Assembly: GCA_018902385.1 (NCBI GenBank)
Contig: JABSSW010000004.1
Coordinates: 1,178,001 to 1,242,000, forward strand
Reading direction: 5' to 3'
Source of the DNA: Physcia stellaris
Lineage: Eukaryota; Ascomycota; Lecanoromycetes; Caliciales; Physciaceae
DNA: 64,000 nt
Translations under genes and position numbers: made by a program
Shown here: positions 35,496 through 46,125 of the stretch, piece by piece
Layout: each line of letters begins with the position of its first letter
Position numbering within the stretch: the stretch's first letter is position 1
The notes under the pieces: model-generated
The model's input: only the letters and a program-made list of their open reading frames with translations
What the model was told of the DNA's origin: nothing
Database searches by the model: none

Positions 35496-38403
35496 ATGGT
35501 GACTCTAATGCTAGCGAAGACTCTTTGTTACGGACTTCTTTCCGCTGTATCGGTTTTCGGTGTGTTCCTTCTCTCTCTCTGCACGTTTGTGCATATAATA
35601 CCCAGTGGTACTTGGAGACAGAAAACGAAGAGTCTATTGGTGAAAAGCATATCTAAAACGGAGCCTGCTAACTGCTCTGCGTCTGCGTAGCACAATTTCC
35701 TTCGCCAACAGTCGATGCAAGGGTCGAGAGCACTTGCTTAGCAGCCAAGGAATCTTTTTACTCACCATACATAAAGATTTATAGCAACAGCGAGATCTTG
35801 TATGATCCATCCAGGATTGTCTCAGTATACACCAAAAGTTACACATACACTACTTTCACTACTACTCAATATGCCACAGTATGGATAGAAGGAGGCCCGG
35901 ACCAAACTTTAACCCACTCCAGGGTGGATTCTATAGCTTTCCAGTCTGTGAAGCAGACTACGACGTACAATGACCACGGGCGAGCACCTGGAAATGCTCC
36001 GATGCAACCATTGGTATACACATCAACAATGCCATCAGCACCGGCTTTCACTCCAGCCGACGAATGCTGCCCATCGAATGGATGTGCCATTGAAGCCACC
36101 AGCGTCGGTGTCATCTACTGGGCGCCTGAAGATGCAACAGCAGGACTTGATGCAGCAGTGTTATCAAACCAGCCTCGGACGCTGGTATCTGGCGATTATA
36201 CATTGTAAGTATGAGGTTACGGCTTTTTCGGTATCAGGCATCTGACATCTCTCGAAGCACGTCTCCTTCGATTTACATAGCCTACACCAGTCTGAAAGCT
36301 GTCGCTACTTGCATCAATGGCGAAAAGTCTAGGGGTAAAACCTACGACTCATTAACAGTTGCCTACGAGCCTGATGCTATTAAAATCGGCTGCGGTTGGG
36401 CAGGTCCATGGTCTCCTATCAATATCAATGACTTCTACAACAAGCCCAACAATTCCTACATGGAAACGCATGGTAATTGTCAGAGCATCGCTATGCTGAT
36501 GGAGTCAGGCGCAGGATATTCCACGGTAGCCGTCTCGACCGCTGGCGATTCGCCGGAATGGCGCGGTGGAACAGGTTTGGCTGGATCACACCAAGTCTTC
36601 TCGCTCCCAGCAGACTTGAATACCGTAGACCCAGCTTGGAGTACATGTACACCCGCATACCGTGGGGCTTGGGACCCGCCTCGGGTTCTGACTCCAGTCG
36701 CTGCAGTTGGGCCGACCACCACGGCTGCCCCAATTTCGACGGTAGCACCGAGCCCTGTAATTTCGATATCTCCCCAATTGGCTACAGCCACTCAAAGTAC
36801 GGTCGATCCTGAAGATAGTAACTCACTGCCCGTGTTTGGATTTTTACCCTTCTCGGCTACCAGAATTGCAAGCTCTTCTTCCTCATCTTTAGTTAAAAGC
36901 TCTAAATCTGAACATCATGATCCATCGACACTTACCAATGCAGAAAACAACAATATCGATCCGGCTGCCGGCAAGCCTACTAACTCTAGAAATGTCCTAG
37001 AGACTCCTTCGCTAACAGTCAGCACTTACGTCGATCCAAAAACTAGCTCAGATCTCCGTGATCCAATCCTTGACCCCATCGCGGACACAACAGCTTCTTC
37101 AGACACCCATCTATCTTCGAAAGCTCTTCACGGGTACGCAAATAGTCACAGCGGAAAGAATACACCCTTGCAAACTGAAACAAAGAGTCCACATACATTG
37201 ATACTACAACAAACGACTGATGCGCATGACAACAGCGGAGGGTCAGGCGTCATCACCAGGCAGAGTTCACACTCAACCAGTGAGCATGTTTCGCAGACAG
37301 CTGAAGGCGACCTTAGTTCGGCAACATCCCGCATGGCCCAAATGAAATCTTCCACAACGAGCCCGTCTTCACACCTCGCACCAACGCCATCGAAGGTCAG
37401 TAGCGATACCAAGATCGTGATTCCAGGCAAATCATCTACAGGGATTGAGCAACCATCGTCGAGACCTGAGGTTGCATCCAGTGCTCCAAATATGGACTAT
37501 CCTAATCGAACCTCTAAATCGAAAGTGACGTCGTCCTTACCTACGCAACAGTCGGCGTTGGTGACAGGGAAACACAACTCAGAATCAACGCTTACAACCT
37601 CTAGCCAAGTCACCACAACAAGCCCTGCTGTTCATACCGCGCCGGCCAGTGAAGATTCCTCTCAAGATTCCCTCGATATTTCAAGTTCACTTGAGCAAGG
37701 AACCACCACTGCCGCACACGGAACAGAGTCTACGAAGAGGTCGACCATAGTCGTTTCCCCGGTCCCTGCCTCAGCCTCTCTGACTAGCGACCTAACCTCA
37801 GTCCCTCCAAGTAGTGGCCTTGCATCATCCCCTCTAGGTAGAGATTCTATAAGCTCAGATTTGCTGAGCGGACCCACATTCAGCTTCGGAGCTGTTCGTA
37901 GCATGTCAGCCTTTAAGCCGAGCGCTGTCGCAAGTGCCATCATATACGACACAGCATCTATGGGATATCAAACGTCCAAGCCCCTCAGAGCAACTCCCAC
38001 AGAGGCGACTATGGGCGGTCTAGCTTCGCTCATGCTGTCGGTTCTTGGTAATCCCCATGAGTCTTCAACGAGAGTCTCGACTTTATCAGCAAGCGCTACG
38101 CTACCGAGCATTGTGTATGTCACAAAAACGATGTCATCTGTACCTGTTGCAACTACCACCCAAGAGATTGTAGTAGATGTCTCAGGCACAGCAGCTACAG
38201 GAGACAACTCGCCGTCCTCTGCTTCTGGTGAAATCGTTGGCAGCCAAGCTTCAACAAACCAACCATCTAACTTCAGTCCGATTCCTTCAAACACTGCATC
38301 CCCGGTCGGATTTGCAGGCCAGGCTCCTGGTTTAAAATGCGACCGTTCTATGCTCGCTCTCGTCCTAACTTTAGCGGTGGCTGTGACCTTCTTCGGCACC
38401 TGA
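35496..38403 (+). CDS. GPI-anchored Ser/Thr-rich (mucin-like) cell-surface protein
   Basis: Exons are 35496-35559, 35691-36204 and 36258-38403 (introns 131 and 53 bp); 907 residues with the frame preserved. Exon 1 encodes a signal peptide (AKTLCYGLLSAVSVF) that splices into A-QFPSPT. The first ~330 residues form a folded ectodomain with Cys pairs (ADECCPSNGC, TCING, IGCGW, GNCQ, STCTP). A Ser/Thr-rich region of about 500 residues, likely heavily O-mannosylated, follows. The C-terminus has an omega-site-like region and a hydrophobic tail (MLALVLTLAVAVTFFGT), a GPI-attachment signal. It should sit on the plasma membrane or be transferred to the wall glucan. No catalytic motif is seen. A role in adhesion or wall structure is inference from architecture. 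Confidence 0.85.
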
Positions 38404-39688
38404 TCTAGTATCGGCGACCTGCAGTCTTAAGTGCTATGCAGAGTGAAGGCTAGCGGAGGGAAACAGCGGTAAATCCTCCTGATGGTATATATTAATGGTT
38501 ATATAGAATGGAAAGTTGCCCTTTTAGGCGATTGGCATGTGGAACTCTCCATACCATTCTGAGGAAGACTTCCTGGGTACCACAATTGACTAGTCCTCGA
38601 TATGTCACTCAAAAATGCGGCGGATCGATGTGCTTCATGCTCTTTGAATAGCTCTAAGTGGGCAGTATCGCTACCTAGAGGATTGATTAGTCCATTTTGG
38701 ACAATCAACGCTGTCTCATTTCGAAAAGGTCAACATCATCATGCCAAAACGACACAACGGGGACATCATCGGATTCAAGAATATCAATGTTGGCCGATGT
38801 AGTCCATCCCGGGATGGTGGCTGCGGCTACAAATCTCGATATAGTTAAAGCTGTCTAGCGTCTACTTTTTGGCACATTTCGCGCAGCGCTCACGTTTCTT
38901 CCTCCTCAAGACCAATGGAAAAGCAAACATGTCATCGCAACTTCCTCAAAAAGCATCCTAGGAATCACGTTGGCCGACTTCGGACTCATCAGCTGAAATT
39001 CGTGATTTTCATCAATGGTTTGAATCAATAATATGATGCTCATGAGTCTTGTCAGCTAAGAAGAGCTAAAGTAACGTAGCAGAGATTGATGTCTGTGCAG
39101 CCACTGTTAATAATTCTTTCGAAGGGACTTACGCGTTGGGACACAGCGAAGGTCAAGATGCTCGGCATCATGATAGGATTTGCATCCCAAGTCGCTGCTT
39201 GGAAAGCTCGCTTGAAGCAAACCAGACTACGGTTGACTCGAAACTAATCTGAATATTTGATTGGCAACTGGAATTTCTGGCACGCCTTCAACAAGATCAT
39301 ATGGGGACAAGTACCCAAACACCGTTGGCCTTGATCGCTACCTAATGTAACATTTTCCAATCACTAGCATACACCCTACTTATGAATCTAGTAGATAAGA
39401 TGTAAACTACGAGGATATGCTTTTGTGTTTTTAATGAATTTTGCTTGATAGATGACTCTTTGCATGGATAGAAATGCTTGAAGAAACCGAAACAGAACGA
39501 GATGTTTGCTGACCATTCAAGCAACTTGGACTTTTTAGTGTATACAAGTCTCATCGTAGTCCAAGTGGATAAAGATACCTAATTCGGCGGACTGCAGCAA
39601 ATGACATCACCAAATCTCCTCAAACTCATCTCAAGGTAATCGAATCAAGAACAACAACCGCTTGAACCCCTACTGCATCTTAAAAACA
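38404..39688. other. intergenic, no gene seen
   Basis: AT-rich with short frames only. No repeat ends or RNA gene recognised. Confidence 0.4.
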
Positions 39689-40946
39689 ATGGATCTACCA
39701 ATCTGCTGTGCTTGTGGAAATCAATACGACAATTCATCTGGCACACCTCCCGCGAAATGTAAGATCTGCGATGTAAGCCTCAAATCCTCTCTCTTTTTCC
39801 CTTCTCCAACTGCTGTCAGGGCCCTATCGATTCCACTAACATTGATCAGGATCCTAGACAGTATGTCCCGCCTACAGGCCAAAATTGGACGACCTTGGAG
39901 GAGCTTGACAAGCAGCACCGGAATGTCTGGGAACAGGATAAGGAGGATTCGAGAGTCTGGTCTCTTTGGACCGAACCAAAGGTACTCCACGATGGGAGCG
40001 TTCTACGGAGCTGGGTTAGGTAGGAAATGCTAACGGCATGGAGTTTGCGATCGGCCAACGAGCTTTTCTGTTGGAGACGGAAAATGGGAGTGTGATGTGG
40101 GATCTGGTGTCGCTGCTTGACGACGACACTGTTGGTTTCGTAAGTTTCGATAAGTTCTTCGTCAACTCGCCATTCAACCCCTCTGCTCGAGTCTTCCCCA
40201 CTAAAACGAAGGATGAGGATATGTTAGGTTAATTCAAAAGGCGGGCTCAAAGCGATCGTGATCTCGCATCCTCATTTCTATGCCACCTATGCATCATGGG
40301 CGAAGAAGTTCCAATGTCCTGTGGTGGTTTCGAGAGATGATGAGGAATGGCTTTGTCGTCAGCCGCCAAGAGAGGTGAGAGTGGATTTTATTGACGGACC
40401 TGTGGGCGCTGCAAAAGAGATTGTGCCAGGTGTCACGGCCGTGAAACTGGGAGGGCATTTCCCGGGTAGTCTTGTGTTGCATTGGGAGAGACAGCTGTTC
40501 ATCGCTGATACTTTCGTTACTGTTCCTGTAAGTATTTTTATTTTCCGTATTTGTTGCCATCCCCACCTAAAAATTATCCCCGAGATACTTTGGCGCACCT
40601 GTTCGCACGTAAATGCCAGAGCTTATAAGCATTCTCTGTGATGATCATCAAATATACTTACTACCAAACCATGTTCGAAGGCCGCACACACCCCTCACCC
40701 ACGTCCACCGGGACACACCACATATGCCTTCCAGTGGTCTATACCGAATATGATCCCTCTGCCACCGTCAGCTATACAAGCCATGTGGAACGCCATCAAA
40801 CTGTATGAGTTCGATACCACGCGTGGTGGGTTTACGGGAACGGATGTTAGAGATCAGAATCTAAAGAAAAGATTATTAGAGAGTATGAAAATTCAGATAA
40901 GGGGGAGGGGTGGGGTGATCACCCGCTCTTGAGCAAAGAGGTCTGA
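39689..40946 (+). CDS. metallo-beta-lactamase-fold hydrolase, frameshifted at the C-terminus
   Basis: Exons: 39689-39772, 39850-39981, 40044-40139, 40228-40527 and 40681-40946. Start at ATG 39689 (MDLPICCACGNQY), a Cys-rich N-terminus with CACG..CKICD. The body has AFLLETENGSVMWD, VISHPHFYATYASW, GGHFPGS and IADTFVTVP, the pattern of fungal metallo-beta-lactamase-like proteins; a metal-dependent hydrolase is expected, with unknown substrate. The last exon reads FQWSIPNMIPLPP and then ESMKIQIR. There a run of five G (40901-40905) switches to a wrong frame that stops at 40930-40932. With six G it continues GEGWGDHPLLSKEV to a stop at 40944-40946, giving 292 residues and a length divisible by three. 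The 153-bp last intron is inferred from frame and alignment-like length. Confidence 0.8.
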
Positions 40947-42038
40947 AGCATAGGAGGGAAAGAGGTCAAGTAGCTTAGGACGGGGTTTGAATGGGCGAAT
41001 GAAGGTTGTTATCGGCAAATTCTGGGCGTCAAGCAGAGGTTTGCGTGTCTATCCGACAAATCACGCGTAGCCTGTTTTTGTAGTGCACAGCTGTGAGGGC
41101 TCGGCGGCAGTTTCGGTAGCCTGTGCTGTAAGTCTCATGGATAGGACTCCATCATAGCTTGCACTTTCTTAATAATATAATCCGTTCTGTACAGATAGCT
41201 TGATCAAATCTGTGAGCCAAGTTTAGACGATGATCAATCTGAATATATACCTTGTGTGATTGTATGCTTTCATAAAGCTGATATCAAAAGGAAGATACCC
41301 ATGTCTTTGAGCAACAGATCTTCTTCTATCTCACTGGAATTTTCCCGTTAGTGATGGTGCGTCAAGCCTAGCTGCTCTCGATACACCGATGAAACATGTC
41401 TTTAAAGAATCCACTTTACCGGTGACCATGAAAGACTATCGCCGACCACATAGTATATCATCATTCCCTACACACTGCCACTAACTTATCCGTGCTGATA
41501 GTTAACACTGAATGTTTACAGCAAATTCATTCGTCCATGCAAGACAGGATACTAATGCAAGCCTGCATGACAGAGTGAGGGGGTTAGGATTCGTAAGCCT
41601 CCCTACAGATAAGGAGATCCTCTCCCATGATCTTCCCTTTCTCTTCGTTCGTCTCCTCTTTACCCACCCCACACACTCATCGTTTGCGACTCAATAGGCC
41701 ATTTGAATTCCTCAGGATAGCGACTACGGCTCCTGAATAGTTCTCGCGGGGCCTGGTCCTGTGTTCTGCCAGTAAGTCTGTTTATGGCTTCCGTATGCAA
41801 ATCTTTGTTGTATCACTTTATGGAGGTGGAAATGGGACAGTAACACCGTGGTATAGCAGAGAGAACCGCGAAAGGCTGACACGGAGATACACCTTTGACA
41901 TTCCAAGTGGGACTACACTGGAGGACACTGGAGTTCAAATCGGATTCGTGCTAGCGATAGAGACGAAGTGCTCTTTACTCCCTTGTCAAAGCATTCCTCT
42001 CACCATTAATCACTGATTGAAGGTTTTCTTCTTTAGCC
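40947..42038. other. intergenic, no gene seen
   Basis: Short frames only. An open frame of 73 codons at 41795-42016 ends just before the next gene and could be an upstream remnant, but I recognise nothing in it. Confidence 0.35.
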
Positions 42039-43681
42039 ATGCAATTGTTGATGTCTCGGTTCTTGGCACCCGCCTTACCTACACTTTCTACCATTGCACG
42101 ATATGCGATAATCCAAAAGCTCGAGAAGATTCGATACGGCCAATTGCTTTTGATATCACCAGATGAACAAGAGCTACGTTTTGGCTCCGGGTCCGAATAC
42201 GTAGCGGAAATGAGGATAGTGTCCGAGCGGTTCTGGACTCGGGTGCTTCTGTACGCTGACATCGTATGTTACAAACCGAGTAGCTCTGCGAGTAGTAGAT
42301 CACTAAGTTGAAAGAATCCGTAACTGATTTGTTGGGTTTTAGGGGTTCGCACAATCCTTCATGCTGGGCTACATGACTACTCCGGATCTGACCGCTTTAA
42401 TCCAGGTAAAATATTGACTGATAAAAATGCGTGAATTGGTCAGAGACTGACATGTCTCAGCTGTTTGCCCGCAACAGATCCCAGCTGTGGGATGGTTATA
42501 CCTACGCTTCGGCCATTGTTAGCTCCTTATCCGGATGGATACAGCCAAGGAATAGCCCAAGCAACTCATCCCTGAACGTGGCTGCGCATTACGATATGTG
42601 CAATGATATGTTTGAATCGTTTCTGTCACCGGACATGACCTATTCATGCCCAATCTGGATTCCGACCGGTCCACATGCCGATGTAAGCCTCGAATACGCA
42701 CAATTAGGGAAAATACACCACATCATCAGCGCTGCTGACATTCAGCCCACGGACCACGTCCTCGAAATTGGGACAGGATGGGGAAGTTTCGCTGTTGAGG
42801 CTGTCCGCACTACAGGTTGTACTGTCACGTCTGTGACATTGTCCAAAGATCAGAAAAGGACAGCTGAGGCACGGATAGCTACTGAGGGCTTCTCTAGTAA
42901 AATTCGGATACTGCTCTGTGACTATCGTAAGATACCTGTGCCTGAGGATTTATACGATAAGGTCGTCTCTATAGAAATGGTTGAGCATGTCGGCCCTCAA
43001 TATTTGGAGACTTACTTTGGTGCAGTGGATCAGTTGCTGAAGCCGACCGGTGGTATTGCAGTCGTCCAATCTACTACGATGCCCGAATCTGTAAGTAGTT
43101 GCTCTGTTCTTAAGTGACGCAATGTGCTGAGCCTACCCACATAGATATATCAGAGGGCTCCAGGCACCAAGGGGTAAGTCTGCAGAAGGCGGTCATCCTA
43201 ATTCTTATCCGTACTTGCTTAGCAAAGAGTCCTCAGGTTTATGGACACTTATGTAAGAATATTGGATTGTCGAAAAAAGATGAAGTGACTGAATTGACTT
43301 TATGTCGTAGATTTTCCCGGGCGGCCATATCCCATCTACTGCGTGCCTCATCACTGCAATGGAGAAAAGCTCGTCAGATCGCTTGCGCTTGAAGCAGGTT
43401 GAGACTTTCGGAGCCCACTATGCTCCCACTTTGCGAATCTGGAGACAGAACTTCTTGAAAGCTTTCAATTGCAAGATTAGACCGGCACTACTAAACAAAT
43501 TTCCAAAAATGAGTGCGCTAGACCTTGAAGTATTCTCGCGGAAATGGGAGGTATGCTGCTGGCATGCTCATGTTGTTGGTGTACTTATTGACGAGTTTAG
43601 TATTACTTCTCATACTGTGAAGCCGCTTTTCTCGCCCGGATTTTGGATAACGTCGTACTCACTGTGCGCAAGCAAATCTAA
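42039..43681 (+). CDS. cyclopropane-fatty-acyl-phospholipid synthase family
   Basis: Exons: 42039-42263, 42343-42405, 42461-43090, 43145-43173, 43237-43252, 43311-43550 and 43601-43681; 427 residues, no stop. The N-terminal helical region (IQKLEKIRYGQL) precedes the SAM-dependent methyltransferase core with motif I LEIGTGWGSFAVEA and post-II SIEMVEHVG. The C-terminal signature is FPGGHIPS..ETFGAHYAPTLRIW and YYFSYCEAAF. The family transfers a methylene group from S-adenosylmethionine to the double bond of acyl chains in phospholipids. The 16-base exon 43237-43252 (encoding FMDTY) is needed to connect GTKG with IFPGGH. Many fungal homologues also have an N-terminal oxidase part; none is found here, so the start is the first ATG of the core and could be a trimmed version. 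Confidence 0.87.
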
Positions 43682-44917
43682 CTTCCGAGAGCGAACTCAA
43701 CCCTTGAAGACGAATAGTTTTCTGAGGAGGTCATACACAGGTATGCCCATGAGCCTTTTTGCTTAGTGAGATTTGGCTTTAGATATCAAGGGTTTGATAC
43801 AACACCCTCCAGCCGCAGGCCTGGTTTGAAAAGCCATACAATTTGCCAGTCACCCTTTTCTTTGCCAGCGCAAAGTAGGTTCACTATACACTTACGGTAA
43901 AGGTACTCCTCCCTACTCATAGAAACATAGTTTAGTAGGTGCAGATCAATTCGGACAAAGCTTCACGAATGTGTTCTGCCATGTGTAGCTTGGGAACACG
44001 CCACATCGAACATAGAGTGAATCGTTGCGAGCCTCGCATGTGAAGCGATGGTTCCAGTATTTCTTCGATTCAGCTTGACGCGTAGCATCTCTAAGCCGTT
44101 CAAGGTTGCGACTGTGTCCCATAAAGTGCTCTATTACCCGGTATCTAGCTGTGTATGCTGACCACTGGATCTTCGATTTCTAGACTGCGGCTGACTTAGC
44201 GCTTAATTGGGCGAAGTGGCTAACTCGCGTTCCAAGGATTGGATTCTGTTGAGTTGATGTGCCGGCTAAGTAATCCACTAACTGTCGAACGTGCAGGTGT
44301 CGCGGAATAATATGGCGGGAACAATGAGCAGCAAGGGAAAAGTTTCGTTGAACATCGTCTTACAGGAAGGCATCCAAGCATACATATGACCATCATGAAC
44401 ATGTCTTTAATTCTGGTTTCTAGACTTAGGAAGCTGGTCGGGAGCTCAAATCCAATACCGCCCCCACCATGTTTCAATTTAGTAACAACTTTAGTTTGGT
44501 ATCTCTTCAATCGATGGAAGAATAGGAACAGATAGACTGGTTGCGTATCGGCACGTAGTACGTTGTGATAGGTAAGGTTTTCGATCTGTCGGGGAAGTCG
44601 GGTGCAGGAGACACTCGGGAGCCGAAGAGAAGGATTGCTTCGCTACTTCGCCTTTCGTAGCTGGCGACAGGTGTGACAATGTCGATGGTAACAGCTGTCC
44701 TTTTCTTCATATCCCCTCCTATGAACTCTGTCAGGAGCTCGATGCCTTACGGTCGGAAGGTTACTCAATAGGAGAAGAGAAGGTGGGTAGTACAAAATAG
44801 AAGCAGGCTAGGGGAGTCAATCACGGCGTTTACCCGAATGGCTAGGATGACCCCACTAAATAGAGTGTTGTAGGCAAAGTCACCCCCGGCCGTTTTGAAA
44901 ATCTGCCATTCTGCATT

Positions 44918-45943
44918 TAACAAGGCGCCCAACGGTGCATACCGTACAAAAAAGGCTCTGCACCGCATCGTACCACGGAAAATTTGTAGCAAACCGTACG
45001 GCCGAGATCTCGCATCGAACTGTGTCACGAAATCGTGATGCATCGATAGTTTGTATGATGTTTTCACAATTTCATGCAACTGCATGTTTAACGCGTGTTT
45101 GACGCGCATTTTGTGAAAGCACAAATTTTATTCATGATTGAAGATGAGTTTTATGCATAAATATCTTTTGACGCACAAATTTTATGCACAATCAACGTGT
45201 TTTATGCATTAAAATTTCTAATTTGCTAGGGTTGTACGGAGACTGACACCATTAGTCCTGCCCGCGCCCTAACCCTATGGGGGCATCAAATGGGGGCAAA
45301 TATCGCAATTTTCGCAGTACGGGTGCATCGCACTTTCACATACGACGAACCAGATCAATTCGTTGAAATACCTTATGTGTAACATAGAATGATTATTACT
45401 GTCTGATAGACTTTAGTGCAACTTGATGTTGAATCTCGTCGCTGCCCTCATGAAATTGCGTAATATCGCAATATTTTCGTCTGGGTCTTTGGCATTGTAG
45501 ATCTAGTACTCGGTTTTGTCGCTCAACGTGGGTTGGGAATGAAGCCATCTCCATCCAAATTAAGAGCATTTTACATACAAAAAAGGATAGATCATTCGAG
45601 ACTCTCCAAAACGTGCACGTCTCGTTCGGGGAATCACACAATACCAGATGCGTGAAGCCCTAGTCATCTCACATCGAGCCCTAATTGTGAGGGTGTATGC
45701 AAAACCCTACCATAGGGTTAGGGCGCGGGCAGGACTAATGGTGTCAGTCTCCGTAGCAAATTCACATTGGAATATACAAAACCAATTGCACCACGATATC
45801 AATCGTAACCACGATCTTTTGCACTGCACAGTATCACTCGATGCGATGCAAGAAATGGGCCGCACTGTACGCATTATTTGAGTCTGAAACAGTGGTACAC
45901 CGACAGTGCAAGTGGTTCGGTGCACCATTGGGCGCCTTGTAAT
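44918..45943. mobile_element. long inverted-repeat element, host of a nested MITE
   Basis: The left end AACAAGGCGCCCAACGGTGCA (44919-44939, less one base mismatch) is the inverse of the right end TGCACCATTGGGCGCCTTGT (45921-45940). Inward, weaker similarity continues for 100-200 bases on both arms, with GTACCAC, GCGGCC and GCATCG subrepeats. It has no coding capacity and its target duplication is unclear. The 521-bp element at 45235-45755 interrupts its middle. Confidence 0.55.
45235..45755. mobile_element. 521-bp MITE with perfect 46-bp inverted ends, TA-flanked
   Basis: Arms 45235-45280 and 45710-45755 are exact reverse complements over 46 bases, beginning TACGGAGACTGACACC and ending CCCTAACCCTATGG. 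The outermost TA on both sides fits a Tc1/mariner-type TA target duplication. The interior is non-coding. Identity of the arms indicates a young insertion compared with the host element. Confidence 0.75.
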
Positions 45944-46125
45944 CTGCAAGACACTTCAGCTGCGACGCCACATTCACGCAAGACTGTCCATGAGAGGCAG
46001 ACTTGAGAGTATCTGTAGCTCATGATGCATCGGTGCGACCGGGCTCAGCTTGCTTCAAAGATCAACATGCGGACAGTCCCAAAAATTCATAAACTGCCCC
46101 ACAGGACAAAGCTAGGACTATATCT

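Larger units (their letters stand above)
43682..46125. other. intergenic, occupied by nested inverted-repeat elements
   Basis: No gene. 44918-45943 is a long inverted-repeat element containing a smaller one (separate entries). The remainder is unremarkable AT-rich sequence. Confidence 0.45.
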
